A stretch of 64,000 nucleotides of DNA from Eikenella halliae. GTDB taxonomy: Bacteria > Pseudomonadota > Gammaproteobacteria > Burkholderiales > Neisseriaceae. A model generated the notes under the pieces. The model made no database searches. It saw only the letters and a program-made list of their open reading frames with translations, and was not told where the DNA came from. The translations under genes and the position numbers were made by a program. Shown here piece by piece: positions 40,059-50,151 of the stretch. Position 1 is the stretch's first letter. Each line of letters begins with the position of its first letter. The stretch covers positions 151,798-215,797 of the forward strand of contig NZ_LXSQ01000007.1 in NCBI RefSeq assembly GCF_001648475.1. The letters are read 5' to 3'.

Positions 40059-41313
40059 CCTATATATAAGCCATATATACCCCCATTTTTTCTTTCACCC
40101 TCTTGCACAAAATATAGGCAGAAACACACAGGCGGCACACGGCGGAAAATTTCGGGCTACCTGAAAACTTTTCACCTGATAAATTTTCGGGTAGGCAGGT
40201 AATGGGAAAACCAACCTTGGCACACGGAAGCAAACCACCTGAAAACTTGGGGGTGGGAACACCCGGCGGCCATCCCCTGCCGACCCATCCCTTGCAGACT
40301 ATCTGCCCTGCATGAGCCCTGCCCCTGCCGACACCCGCAGGCCGCCCGAACGAGAGCAGCCGCGCCGGGCTACCTGAAGCAGGGCTGGCCGCATACCTGC
40401 CCCAAACCCTGCCCCAAACCCTGCCCGCTTCCTTGCCTGCCCTACCGCCCGATAACTGCCAAGCTGCCCGACACCAGCCCCCAAGTTTGGGGCTTCCCTA
40501 CGCATAAAGCCCTTGCAGGCCACCAACGGCACAACACAACCCTTCGGCGTGCGTTTTTGAACCTTCGGCGTGCGTTTCCCACATGACCGTGTGAAAATCC
40601 TACGGGCATAGGAAATTCCTACGCCTGAATTATCGGAACGATATAAAAAGGGCGCGCCCCCCGTTTCAAACCTTGCCGCAATCTTACCGTTGCCATCTGC
40701 CAAACAAACCAATCCACCCCCTACCGACCGGAAGTAGAAAAGCAGCGGCAGCGCATACTAAAAAACCAGCAAGCGCAGAAATGCCCCTATTTTGCGCTTT
40801 AACGCGATTTATACCCCCACAGGCTCCTTGCCTATCCCGATACATCAAACGCAATCCTAGCGCATCCTAGACCACCTAGCGCACGTTTTGGGATATTCCG
40901 CAGGGCGAAGGCGGCAGGATTCCTGAAAATCAGAACGGGGCAAGGCCTGTTTCCCTGCCCTCCTGCCGTCCCAAGTTTGTTTTTTCAGGCAAGGCATCGG
41001 CAGGCAGCCCCACCCCTTGCCGTTTGCCGCCCACTCCCCGACACCAGCCCCGCGCCATGCAACCAATTAAACCCGCCTTGCCGAACCGCGCTTGCAAAAC
41101 AACCCCACGAAAGCCCGGTTTGAAACATCAATCCCATGCAATACCCCAACCTGCCGGATTTTGCACGTGCAGAATTTGCACCTTCGGAATGCGGGCATCG
41201 CGCGTGCGAGGCAAGGGGAAAGATTTTGACTTGTGCAAAATGGGGGTATATTTGGGGGTATATTGGAATATTTAGAAAATAAAACTTTTAATAAACAGCT
41301 AATAAAAATCCTA

Positions 41314-41355
41314 GTTCGTGTTTGACCCTGCCCACAAACCGCTTCTCAAGCGGTT
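41314..41355 (+). repeat. Degenerate copy of tRNA-Leu 3' end plus terminator (attR-like)
   Basis: GTTCGTGTTTGACCCTG resembles the tRNA T-arm and acceptor end at a majority of positions. A hairpin AACCGCTT/AAGCGGTT then ATTTTTG copies the tRNA terminator. Confidence 0.55.
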
Positions 41356-41496
41356 ATTTTTGTTTCTACGTATCCATAAAATCTAGACCTAACGGGTAAA
41401 CAGGCTGATAAAATGCGCTGACAGACAGCTTATCCCACCTACCAGCCGAAACTCTAATATCTACCATCCACCAATACAAAATTACACCTACAGCAA

Positions 41497-41526
41497 AAAG
41501 GCTACCTGAATTTTCAGGTAGCCTTT
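41497..41526 (-). terminator. DUS-pair terminator of the LysM gene
   Basis: AAAGGCTACCTGAA and its exact complement with a 2-base loop; on the minus strand the stem is followed by TTGCTG after CCTTT. Confidence 0.78.
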
Positions 41527-41549
41527 GATTCAATCACTTTTCTTCACGC

Positions 41550-42809
41550 TTAGCGGGTCGGATCGATATTGCTGCGTAAGTCGTATTGGTGATGTTCGTA
41601 TTCATACGGGCCTTGCGGATCGTTGGGTGCATGGCGGTATTGATGACCCATATCATCCAAATCATGGCCAGGCTCGGTGGCCAAATTACCTATTGACACG
41701 TTGCCGACAGATTCCAGCACGATAGCGGAAGAAACATGCTCACCAACGTTATATACCATGGCCAGACCAATTTCTTCAGCCGGAATGCTCACATATTTCA
41801 CAGCCGGGCTCGGATTAATATCGGTGCGCACTTGGCGGCTTTGACGGTACAGACTAAGCACTGTGCCTTTATCCAAACCATCAGCAGAACCTTTGTTCAG
41901 AATAATGGTACTGAACTGACCGGCTTCGCTGATACCATCCAACACATCCACTACGCGGGCGCGTACTTGGTTTTCCGGTTCATGCGGCATCATATTGAAG
42001 GCATTTTCCTCACCGTTATAGCGCAATAGGTAGTCGCCCTGGCGAATTTCAGCCACTTGCTCACGAATCTGCAATGCCTGTGCGGTTTCAGTCGGCACTT
42101 TTACCAACGGATGACGGCGGGTGTAGTATTGGTTATCCGGCAAGGCTTGGCGGTCACGTTCGGAACGCTCAGCCAAAGCGGTGCTGGTTACAGGCAGAGT
42201 AGCCAGCTTGCCGCTGAAGGTTACCAACTGACCGATGAATTTACCGGTTTCCGGATCGATAATGTCTTTAACCGGGCGGTAAACCAAATATTCTCCCGGC
42301 TCGGTAACACCGTAGGCATACACTCGATCACCCAAGGAGTACATGGTTTTGCCTTCCGGGCCAGCAATGATGCGCGGTGCATCTTGGGTGGTGCGGCGGG
42401 CAATCACCTGCGGATGTTTCATGAACATACGGTAGTAGTTCAGATTGAGGGTAGAGATACCATAACCGGAAGAAGTTTCGCGCACACGCGGCTGCAGTTT
42501 AACGGTGGGGATACCGCCGGCGTTGTCTATACGCAAGCGCGGCTGGCCGTTTACATAGTGCAACACCAGCACTTGGCCCGGATAAATCAGATGGGGGTTA
42601 CGGATGGTGCGGCGGTTAGCGCCCCACAGCTGCGGCCATTTCCACGGACGATAAAGGTATCTGCCAGAAATACCCCACAAAGTATCGCCGGTACGCACGG
42701 TGTAGCGTGCGGGAGCGTTGGGGCGAACACGCAGAGGGCCGGCCTCGGCGGGCAATGCAGAAACAGTCAAGCCAATGGCGCAAAGCAAGGTTATAATATG
42801 TTTTCTCAT
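41550..42809 (-). CDS. LysM peptidoglycan-binding protein
   Basis: 419 residues from ATG at 42809 (MRKHIITLLCAIGLTVSALP, signal peptide), with AAAGGG upstream. LysM at about 36-85: YTVRTGDTLWGISGRYLYRP ending PHLIYPGQVLVL. The rest is beta-rich and specific to neisserial homologues upstream of def. Periplasmic, probably envelope-associated. Divergent from def. Confidence 0.92.
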   Translation of the reverse strand: MRKHIITLLCAIGLTVSALPAEAGPLRVRPNAPARYTVRTGDTLWGISGRYLYRPWKWPQLWGANRRTIRNPHLIYPGQVLVLHYVNGQPRLRIDNAGGIPTVKLQPRVRETSSGYGISTLNLNYYRMFMKHPQVIARRTTQDAPRIIAGPEGKTMYSLGDRVYAYGVTEPGEYLVYRPVKDIIDPETGKFIGQLVTFSGKLATLPVTSTALAERSERDRQALPDNQYYTRRHPLVKVPTETAQALQIREQVAEIRQGDYLLRYNGEENAFNMMPHEPENQVRARVVDVLDGISEAGQFSTIILNKGSADGLDKGTVLSLYRQSRQVRTDINPSPAVKYVSIPAEEIGLAMVYNVGEHVSSAIVLESVGNVSIGNLATEPGHDLDDMGHQYRHAPNDPQGPYEYEHHQYDLRSNIDPTR

Positions 42810-42983
42810 GAGAGAGTTTCCCTTTAGGATTAACGAACCTGATAACGCTTTATTTACGTTGTTGTTGATGAAATTAACGGAATCATAGAACATTTTAGGT
42901 ATCTTGCGCCAGTATTCAGGCGAAAAAACCGTTACAACTGCAACAAGAACGTATCATCTATACACACTTAAGAGAGAAATCAA

Positions 42984-43487
42984 ATGGCCTTACTGAACAT
43001 TTTGCGCTATCCCGACCCCCGCCTGAACCTGGTGGCCAAACCGGTAGAACAGGTGGACGAGCGCATCAAACAACTGGTGGCCGACATGGCCGAAACCATG
43101 TACGAAGCAAAGGGCATCGGCCTGGCCGCCACTCAGGTGGACGTGCACGAGCGCGTGGTGGTGATGGACTTGTCCGAAAGCCGCGACCAGCTGCAAGTGC
43201 TGATTAACCCTGTGATTCTGGAGAAAGACGGCGAAACCGTGTATGAAGAAGGCTGCCTTTCCGTGCCGGGCGTATACGACAAAGTAACCCGCGCCGAAAG
43301 CATCGTAGCCGAAGCACTGGACATCGACGGCCAGCCCTACACCATCCGTGCCGACGGCCTGCAGGCAATCTGCATCCAGCACGAAATCGACCACCTCGAC
43401 GGCAAAGTTTTCGTGCAATACCTGTCGCGCCTGAAGCAGGAGCGCATCAAAACCAAGATGAAGAAACTCGACAAACACACGCTCTAA
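42984..43487 (+). CDS. def: Peptide deformylase
   Basis: 167 residues. Motifs GIGLAATQ (44-51), EGCLS with Cys91, and HEIDH (133-137) bind the metal and form the active site. Removes the formyl group from nascent proteins. First gene in the def-fmt-rsmB series; a DUS separates it from fmt. Confidence 0.98.
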   Translation: MALLNILRYPDPRLNLVAKPVEQVDERIKQLVADMAETMYEAKGIGLAATQVDVHERVVVMDLSESRDQLQVLINPVILEKDGETVYEEGCLSVPGVYDKVTRAESIVAEALDIDGQPYTIRADGLQAICIQHEIDHLDGKVFVQYLSRLKQERIKTKMKKLDKHTL

Positions 43488-43512
43488 CCCGAGCAAGAGG
43501 CTACCTGAAACC

Positions 43513-44448
43513 ATGATTCGCAAAGTTATTTTTGCCGGCACCCCCGATTTCGCCGCCACCGCCCTGCGCGCCATTGCCCGGGCCGGCTTCGACATCCCGC
43601 TGGTGCTCACCCAGCCCGACCGCCCCAAAGGGCGCGGCATGAAGCTGCAAGCTTCGCCCGTCAAAGAAACCGCGCTCGAACTCGGTTTTCAGGTAGCCCA
43701 ACCCGAAAGCCTGAAAAGCGAGTCTGCACAAGAAATGCTGCGCGCTGTGGAAGCCGACGTCATGGTGGTGGCCGCCTACGGCCTGCTGCTGCCGCAAACC
43801 ATGCTCGACATCCCGCGCCACGGCTGCCTCAACATCCACGCCTCGCTGCTGCCGCGCTGGCGCGGTGCCGCACCCATCCAGCGCACTATTGAAGCGGGCG
43901 ATAGCGAAACCGGCATCTGCATCATGCAAATGGACGCCGGGCTCGACACCGGTGCCGTTATCAGCCGCCATCCCTGCCCGATTCTCCCCAATGACAACGC
44001 TCAAACCCTGCACGACAAACTGGCCGAAATCGGCGCACGCGCCATTGTTGCCGATTTGCAACACTATTCTCAACGCAATGCCCAGCCCCAGCCCGAACAC
44101 GGCATTACTTACGCCCACAAATTAAGCAAAGCCGATGCCCAAATCGATTGGACACAGCCTGCCGAAGCCATCGAACGCCGCATCCGTGCCTTCAACCCCG
44201 TGCCCGGCGCCTGGTGCGACTACCACGGCAAACCGCTGAAAATCTGGGCTGCACAAGCCTGCCCGGCCAATGGCGCAGTGGGCAGCGTGTTGCAAGCCGA
44301 TAAAAACGGTATTCAGGTAGCCTGTGGCAGCGGCTCACTGCTGATTCAAACCCTTCAGCCCGCCGGCAGCGCCCGCATGGAAGCCGCCGCCTTTCTGGCC
44401 GGCCACCCTGTCGCCGTCGGCAGCCGATTCGGAGCGGAAAACACATGA
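43513..44448 (+). CDS. fmt: Methionyl-tRNA formyltransferase
   Basis: 311 residues. KVIFAGTPDFAATALRAI start, folate site with SLLPRWRGAAPIQR, and C-terminal OB domain (FNPVPGAWCDYHGK). Formylates initiator Met-tRNA; functional partner of def. Overlaps rsmB by four bases. Confidence 0.98.
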   Translation: MIRKVIFAGTPDFAATALRAIARAGFDIPLVLTQPDRPKGRGMKLQASPVKETALELGFQVAQPESLKSESAQEMLRAVEADVMVVAAYGLLLPQTMLDIPRHGCLNIHASLLPRWRGAAPIQRTIEAGDSETGICIMQMDAGLDTGAVISRHPCPILPNDNAQTLHDKLAEIGARAIVADLQHYSQRNAQPQPEHGITYAHKLSKADAQIDWTQPAEAIERRIRAFNPVPGAWCDYHGKPLKIWAAQACPANGAVGSVLQADKNGIQVACGSGSLLIQTLQPAGSARMEAAAFLAGHPVAVGSRFGAENT

Positions 44449-45704
44449 GCCTGGCCAACATACAAACCCTCGCCGCCCACAGCGTGGCCGCCGTCGAAGC
44501 CGGGCGCAACCTGTCCGACGTGCTGGCCGAAATCTGGCGCGACCACCCGCAGCTCTCCGCCCAAGAACGTGGCGCGCTGCAAGATATTGCCTACGGCTGC
44601 CAACGTTTTTCAGGTAGCCTGCGCGCCCTGCTCGGCCTGATGCTGAACAAACCCCTGCCTCGCGCCGACATCCGCAGCCTGATATTGGCCGCCCTCTATC
44701 AGCTCGCCTACAGCCGCAACGCTGCCCATGCCGTGGTAAACGAAGCCGTGCGCGCCGCCGGCAAAATCGGCAAAGGCCAATACAAAGCCCTCACCAACGC
44801 CCTGCTCCGCCGCTTCCTGCGCGAGCGCGACAGCCTGATGCAGCAGGCGCAGCAAAGCCCGGAAGGCCGCCACAACCTGCCCGACTGGTGGCTCGAACGG
44901 CTGCAGCAAGACTACCCCGAACACTGGCTGCAAATCACCGAAGTCTTCAATAGCCATCCACCGATGACCCTGCGCATCAACCGTCGGCATACCGATGCGG
45001 AAGGCTACCTGAAAATCCTGGCCGAACACGGTATGCAGGCCGAAATTCTCGGCAGCCACGCTGTGATGCTGGCCGCGCCCGTACCCGTATCCGCCCTGCC
45101 GCTGTTTGCCGAAGGCGCCGTATCCGTACAGGATTGGGGCGCACAACAGGCCGCCGCTTGGCTCAACGTGCAAAACGGCGAACGCGTACTCGATGCCTGC
45201 GCCGCGCCCGGCGGCAAAAGCGGCCACCTGCTCGAATGGGCAGACTGCAAACTGACCGCCATCGACATCGACCCCGCCCGCCTACAACAAGTACGCGACA
45301 ACCTCAACCGCCTCGGCCTGAGTGCCGAGCTGCACACAGCCGACGCACGGCAATGGGCTTCGTGTTATGATGGCTCCCTGTTCGACGCCGTGTTGGCCGA
45401 CGTGCCCTGCACCGCCTCGGGCGTTGCTCGCCGCCATCCTGACATCAAATGGCTGCGCCGGCCTCAAGATGCCGGAAGCACCGCCGCCCAGCAAACCGGC
45501 CTGCTCGATGCCCTGTGGCGCACGCTCAAACCCGGCGGCAGGATACTCCTCTCCACCTGCTCGCTGTTTGCCGAAGAAAACGGCAGCCAGCTGCAAGCCT
45601 TTTTGCAACGCCACCCCGACGCCGCCTGCACCCGCAGCGAAACCCTATTACCCACCCCGCACCAAGATGGCTTCTATTACGCGCTTATCCGAAAAACTGC
45701 TTAG
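44445..45704 (+). CDS. rsmB: 16S rRNA m5C967 methyltransferase RsmB
   Basis: 419 residues. NusB-like N-terminal domain (about 1-140) and SAM-dependent domain with ACAAPGGKSGHLLE, ADVPCTASGVARRHPDI and LLSTCSLFAEENG; the two Cys in PC and TCS are catalytic. Translationally coupled to fmt. DUS are embedded at 44609-44620 and near 45003. Confidence 0.97.
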   Translation: MSLANIQTLAAHSVAAVEAGRNLSDVLAEIWRDHPQLSAQERGALQDIAYGCQRFSGSLRALLGLMLNKPLPRADIRSLILAALYQLAYSRNAAHAVVNEAVRAAGKIGKGQYKALTNALLRRFLRERDSLMQQAQQSPEGRHNLPDWWLERLQQDYPEHWLQITEVFNSHPPMTLRINRRHTDAEGYLKILAEHGMQAEILGSHAVMLAAPVPVSALPLFAEGAVSVQDWGAQQAAAWLNVQNGERVLDACAAPGGKSGHLLEWADCKLTAIDIDPARLQQVRDNLNRLGLSAELHTADARQWASCYDGSLFDAVLADVPCTASGVARRHPDIKWLRRPQDAGSTAAQQTGLLDALWRTLKPGGRILLSTCSLFAEENGSQLQAFLQRHPDAACTRSETLLPTPHQDGFYYALIRKTA

Positions 45705-46263
45705 CCTGCTCGCCTGCTGCCTGCTGGCTTTTGCAGCCGTAGGCGTGCGGGCAGAGGGCATCAACGTTACCCGTTCCAGCGCCACGCTCACCGCAGACGG
45801 CCGCCTGTCGGTAAACAGCCGCTTCCAAACCGAGCTGCCCGGCCAGCTTCAGGTAGCCCTCAAACAAGGCGTGCCGCTTAATTTCCAACTCAGCTACCGC
45901 CTGCAATCGCCCACCCTGGCCGCCTACCGCTGGCGGCTCGGCCAGCTGGTCGGCTCGGCGCAAACCATCAACTACAAACTCGCCTACCACCCGCTCACCG
46001 ACCGCTACCGCGTCAGCGTCGGCTCATTTTCCACCGAATACGGCACCCTGCCCACCGCGCTGAAAGCCGTCGGCGCGGTAGCCAACTGGCAAGTGCTCGA
46101 CAAGGGCACACTCTCCGACACCGCTCCCGCCGACGTGGCGGCCGACATCCGCTTGAGCCTGAGCATCAGCGATTTGCCGCGCCCCTTCCAAATCAACGGC
46201 GAAACCTCGAAGAGCTGGCAGCTCGATTCCGGCTGGCGCAAACTGCTCATCAGCCAGCAATAA
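45667..46263 (+). CDS. DUF4390 exported protein of the ntrYX operon
   Basis: 198 residues from ATG at 45667, overlapping rsmB by 38 bases. Signal peptide (LLSLLACCLLAFAAVGVRA) then DUF4390 pattern: SVNSRFQTELPGQLQVALKQ, GVPLNFQLSYRL, and SDLPRPFQINGETSKSW. Always next to ntrYX in betaproteobacteria; role unknown, presumably periplasmic. Confidence 0.87.
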   Translation: MASITRLSEKLLSLLACCLLAFAAVGVRAEGINVTRSSATLTADGRLSVNSRFQTELPGQLQVALKQGVPLNFQLSYRLQSPTLAAYRWRLGQLVGSAQTINYKLAYHPLTDRYRVSVGSFSTEYGTLPTALKAVGAVANWQVLDKGTLSDTAPADVAADIRLSLSISDLPRPFQINGETSKSWQLDSGWRKLLISQQ

Positions 46264-46272
46264 AGGGAAACC

Positions 46273-48387
46273 ATGCGCCGTCTGCTCACCTTCATCGCTG
46301 TTTTGGGCATGCTCGCCCTGTATGTGCTGGCGCTCGCCACCGGCCACGCCAGCAAGCTGGCGCAGTATTTTTGGTGGATTCTCACCTTCAGCGCCGCCCT
46401 CTTAGGCATTCTGCTCACCATCCTCATCTCCCAGCTGTGGAAACTCTGGCTCGACCGGCGCAGGCGGGTGTTCGGCTCGCAAACCGCCATCCGCTTGGCC
46501 AAAATGTTTATGCTGGTAGCCATCCTGCCCGGTCTGTTCCTGTTCGGCGTGTCGGCCCAGTTTATTTCCCACAGCATCGACTCCTGGTTCGGCAACGAAA
46601 CCGAAGAGGCGTTGGAACGCAGCCTGAATCTGAGCAAATCCGCGCTGGATTTGGCTCTGGATACCTCGGTGCGTAAGGCTGCCGCCGTTCAGGTAGCCTT
46701 AATCGGCGAAATGTCGTTGCAACAAGATGCAAAGCAGGCTCTGGGGCAACTCTCCGCCAACAGCGGTTTCGACCAACTCGCGCTCTACGACAGCAAAACC
46801 TTAAGCCCTGCCGCCGAATACCGCGAGCCTGATGCCGACAAATTGCCGCCGCCCGAACTCACGCGCGATATTCTCGAACAAGTGAAAACCACCGGCAGCG
46901 CCCGCAGCGTGGCCAACGTTGGCCACACGCTCTACGCTCAAGGCTGGCTTGCCCTGCCCGAATTGCACGGCCAGCACTATATTTTGTTCTTCCGCCAACC
47001 GGTGCAGAAACAAGTGGCCGACGACGTTACCCTGATTGAAGCCGCCCGCGCCCGCTACGCCGAAATCAGCTATGCCAAGCAAGGCCTGCAAACCTTCTTC
47101 CTGTTCACCCTCTTGATGGCCACCCTGCTGGCTATTCTGCTCGCGCTGGTGATTGCCCTGTTTTTCGCCCAACGCTTCACCGCGCCGATTCTCTCTTTGG
47201 CTGCCGGTGCACGCTCCGTAGCGCAGGGCGATTATTCGCAGCAGCTGGCCGTATACCGCAACGACGAGCTCGGCCGCCTCACCACCCTGTTCAACCACAT
47301 GATCGCCGAGCTCAACGCCTCCCATATCCGCCAGGAGGCCGCCCGCCACTATCTCGAATGCGTACTCTCCAGTCTGACCAGCGGCGTGGTTACACTTGAC
47401 GACCAAGGCTACCTGAAAGCCTGCAACAGCAGTGCCGGACAAATCCTGATGTTTGATTTGGCCGCCTGCCGGGAAATCAGCGTGTACGAATGGCATAAAA
47501 TCGGCGTGGCCGAAGCGCTGGCCGCCCAAATGCTGCTTGCCATCCTCCCTACTGTCAACAGCGACAAACCCGTGCAGCTCACCTATGCCGCCCCTGACGA
47601 ATCCCGCATTTTGCTGGGTAAGGCCACCCGCCTACCCGAAGACAATGGCGCCGGCACCGTGCTCGTGTTCGACGACGTAACCACACTGGTGCAGGCGCAG
47701 AAAGAAGCTGCCTGGGGCGAAGTGGCCCAGCGCTTGGCGCACGAAATCCGCAACCCACTCACCCCCATCCAGCTTTCCGCCGAGCGCCTGGCCTGGAAGC
47801 TCGACGGCAAGCTGGACGACAAAGACGCCGCCATGCTAGAGCGCGCCACCAACACCATCGTCAACCAGGTGGCTGCCATGAAAGACATGGTTGAAGCCTT
47901 CCGCAACTACGCCAAAGCGCCGAAACTCAAGTTGGAACGTATCGATTTAAACATTTTGGCTGCCGAGCTCTTGGTGCTGTATGAGGGCTCAAATTGTACA
48001 TTTGAAGCGGATTTCAGTAATATAGAAGCCGTGGTCGAAGCCGATGCCGGCGCCATGCGCCAGGTGTTGCACAATATTTTGAAAAACGGTGTCGAAGCTG
48101 CCGCTGCAGACGAACAGCCGAAAGTGTTCATCCAAACGGCGGTGCAAGATGATAAAGTGCTGCTAAATATTTGCAATAACGGAAAAAGTTTCAGCGAAGA
48201 CATGCTTCTCCACGCCTTCGACCCCTACGTTACCGACAAACCCGGCGGCACCGGTTTGGGCTTGCCGGTGGTGAAAAAAATCATTGAAGAGCACAAAGGC
48301 CGCATCTCGCTGGCCAACCGCCCGGAAGGCGGGGCTTGTGTGAAAATAACTTTACCCCTACTGATGGAAAACGATGCGCAGCAGTGA
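46273..48387 (+). CDS. ntrY: Sensor histidine kinase NtrY
   Basis: 704 residues. Two N-terminal hydrophobic segments and a third at ~70-100, a periplasmic loop, a fourth helix at about 280, HAMP (FTAPILSLAAGARSVAQGDY), PAS (VLSSLTSGVVTLDDQGYL), HisKA with RLAHEIRNPLTPIQ, and HATPase_c (GTGLGLPVVKKI). Sensor of a redox- or nitrogen-related system; in Neisseria it controls respiration genes. Overlaps ntrX by 14 bases. Confidence 0.95.
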   Translation: MRRLLTFIAVLGMLALYVLALATGHASKLAQYFWWILTFSAALLGILLTILISQLWKLWLDRRRRVFGSQTAIRLAKMFMLVAILPGLFLFGVSAQFISHSIDSWFGNETEEALERSLNLSKSALDLALDTSVRKAAAVQVALIGEMSLQQDAKQALGQLSANSGFDQLALYDSKTLSPAAEYREPDADKLPPPELTRDILEQVKTTGSARSVANVGHTLYAQGWLALPELHGQHYILFFRQPVQKQVADDVTLIEAARARYAEISYAKQGLQTFFLFTLLMATLLAILLALVIALFFAQRFTAPILSLAAGARSVAQGDYSQQLAVYRNDELGRLTTLFNHMIAELNASHIRQEAARHYLECVLSSLTSGVVTLDDQGYLKACNSSAGQILMFDLAACREISVYEWHKIGVAEALAAQMLLAILPTVNSDKPVQLTYAAPDESRILLGKATRLPEDNGAGTVLVFDDVTTLVQAQKEAAWGEVAQRLAHEIRNPLTPIQLSAERLAWKLDGKLDDKDAAMLERATNTIVNQVAAMKDMVEAFRNYAKAPKLKLERIDLNILAAELLVLYEGSNCTFEADFSNIEAVVEADAGAMRQVLHNILKNGVEAAAADEQPKVFIQTAVQDDKVLLNICNNGKSFSEDMLLHAFDPYVTDKPGGTGLGLPVVKKIIEEHKGRISLANRPEGGACVKITLPLLMENDAQQ

Positions 48388-49648
48388 TATTTTGATTGTA
48401 GATGATGAAGTGGGCATCCGCGATTTGCTGTCGGAAATCCTGCAAGACGAAGGCTATTCGGTTACCCTGGCCGAAAATGCCGAAGAAGCCCGCCAACTTC
48501 GAAACCAAACCCGCCCCGCCATGGTGTTGCTGGACATTTGGATGCCTGATTGCGACGGCATTACCCTGCTCAAAGAGTGGGCCAAATCCGGCCAGCTCAA
48601 CATGCCCGTGGTGATGATGAGTGGCCACGCCAGTATCGACACCGCCGTGGAAGCCACCAAAATCGGCGCGCTGGATTTCTTGGAAAAACCCATCGCCCTG
48701 CAAAAGCTTTTGGCTGCCGTAGAACGCGCCTTCAAGCACAGCGCCATGCAGGCCTCATCCACCATGTCACTGGACAAACTCGGCACCAGCGAAGCCGTGA
48801 AGCAGCTCAACCAGCAGCTCGAACGCGCCGCCCGCACCCAAGCCCCCGTGCTGCTCTCCGGTGAGCCCGGCTCCCCCTTCGAACTGGTGGCGCACTACTT
48901 CCAAACCGGCAACGCCCCCTGGGTGGAACCCGGCAAAATCGAACAAATCAGCAGCAGCCCCATCGAATTGCTGCAAAAAGCCAGCAACGGCGTACTCTAT
49001 CTGGGCGACATCGCCCAATACGGCAAAAGCATCCAGCAAGGTATCCTCTTCCTCTTGGGCAAGGCCGACCGCTACAACGTGCGCATCATCTGCGCCTGCA
49101 GCCAGCCGGTGCAGGAAATGCTCACCAGCCCGGATTACGACAGCCGCCTGCTCAACAGTCTCTCGTCCATCATGGTCAGCATCCCGCCCTTGCGCAGCCA
49201 GCCGGAAGACATTGTTTTCTTGGTAGAGCAGCTGATTCAAGAGTTTTCCGAAAGCCGCAAAACCGCCGTCAAATTCAACACCGCCGCCCTGAATGCCCTG
49301 CGCCAATACGACTGGCCGGGCAACTTCGAGCAGTTGCGCAGCGTGGTGAAAAGCATCGTGCTCACCGCCGAAAGCAAAGAAATCGGTTTGGAAAACGTGC
49401 AGGCCGTGCTTAGCCAATTCACGCTCAACCAACCCTCCGAACTGGTGGGCGGCTTCAACTTCGACCTGCCCCTGCGCGAATTGCGCGAAGATTTGGAACG
49501 CCGCTATTTCGAATACCACATCGCCCAAGAAGGGCACAACATGAGCAAAGTGGCGCAGAAAGTCGGCCTTGAGCGCACCCACCTGTACCGCAAGCTCAAA
49601 CAACTCGGCATCCAATTCTCCCGCCGAGGCAGCAACGACAACAAATAG
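48374..49648 (+). CDS. ntrX: Response regulator NtrX with degenerate AAA domain
   Basis: 424 residues. Receiver with phosphoacceptor Asp54 (VLLDIWMPD) and Lys103 region (LEKPI). The AAA+ part is shortened: the Walker A site reads LSGEPGSPFE without the Lys, and no GAFTGA loop for sigma54 contact exists. The C-terminal Fis-type HTH is intact (NMSKVAQKVGLERTHLYRKL). It should act as a sigma54-independent regulator, as reported for neisserial NtrX. Confidence 0.94.
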   Translation: MRSSDILIVDDEVGIRDLLSEILQDEGYSVTLAENAEEARQLRNQTRPAMVLLDIWMPDCDGITLLKEWAKSGQLNMPVVMMSGHASIDTAVEATKIGALDFLEKPIALQKLLAAVERAFKHSAMQASSTMSLDKLGTSEAVKQLNQQLERAARTQAPVLLSGEPGSPFELVAHYFQTGNAPWVEPGKIEQISSSPIELLQKASNGVLYLGDIAQYGKSIQQGILFLLGKADRYNVRIICACSQPVQEMLTSPDYDSRLLNSLSSIMVSIPPLRSQPEDIVFLVEQLIQEFSESRKTAVKFNTAALNALRQYDWPGNFEQLRSVVKSIVLTAESKEIGLENVQAVLSQFTLNQPSELVGGFNFDLPLRELREDLERRYFEYHIAQEGHNMSKVAQKVGLERTHLYRKLKQLGIQFSRRGSNDNK

Positions 49649-49660
49649 CTCCGCCCAATC

Positions 49661-49700
49661 AGGCTACCTGAAAACTCATCCAACGGTTTTCAGGTAGCCT
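49661..49700 (+). terminator. DUS-pair terminator after ntrX
   Basis: 15-bp perfect arms (49661-49675 and 49686-49700), each a DUS, with a 10-base loop. Confidence 0.75.
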
Positions 49701-50151
49701 GTAGCATTATTTGGCAGCTGCCCTATCCGCAACATCCCCAACTAGGCTACCTGAAAACACCGCTTAGAAATCAAAACCAGGTTCAGCAAAAAACCGGGCT
49801 GTTGAAAAGCTAAAACCAGCCGGACCAACGTTTATAAACATAACAAAAATTAGCAAAAGCCCCGATACAACAAAACAGTTAGCTACTTTAAAGGCTACCT
49901 GAAACCAACCCGGCCCAATAAAAATCAGCCGCAATATCTGCACAAATTGCGCATCTTAGCGTATCATTGCGGCGGTTCAGACCGCAAAGTAATGTTAAGA
50001 AACCGTCTCCACGCTACAGCTATAGATAAAACACTCTTTCATAAGCCGCAGCCAACCCATGCGGTGGGGAATCAAGTGTTTTAGCCCCCAAGCGCGCTTA
50101 GCTTGGGCTGCTTCCACCCATCGGCAGCAGCCGCAACAAGGAAACAGACAC
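49701..50151. other. Intergenic region upstream of accA
   Basis: Two further DUS (49744-49755 and 49892-49903). A hairpin near 50082-50108 (AGCCC..CAAGC / GCTTGGGCT) lies about 45 bases before accA and might be regulatory. No gene seen. Confidence 0.5.

Larger units (their letters stand above)
39030..41360. mobile_element. Decayed island at tRNA-Leu
   Basis: Bounded by the tRNA-Leu 3' end plus terminator on the left and a degenerate copy (GTTCGTGTTTGACCCTG at 41314-41330, terminator AACCGCTTCTCAAGCGGTT at 41337-41355) on the right. Near each end are repeats of the form TGGGGGTATATTTGGGGG (39155-39172 and 41241-41258) resembling integrase arm sites. No integrase remains. It holds one HTH gene, a palindrome array and about 1.2 kb (40060-41240) with no credible gene, containing CCTTCGGCGTGCGTTT twice near 40550. 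Confidence 0.6.

Noticed and set aside
40299..41275. Several 65-137 codon open frames in the tRNA-Leu island
   Set aside because: Low-complexity Pro/Ala/Arg products, overlapping on both strands, no ribosome-binding sites.
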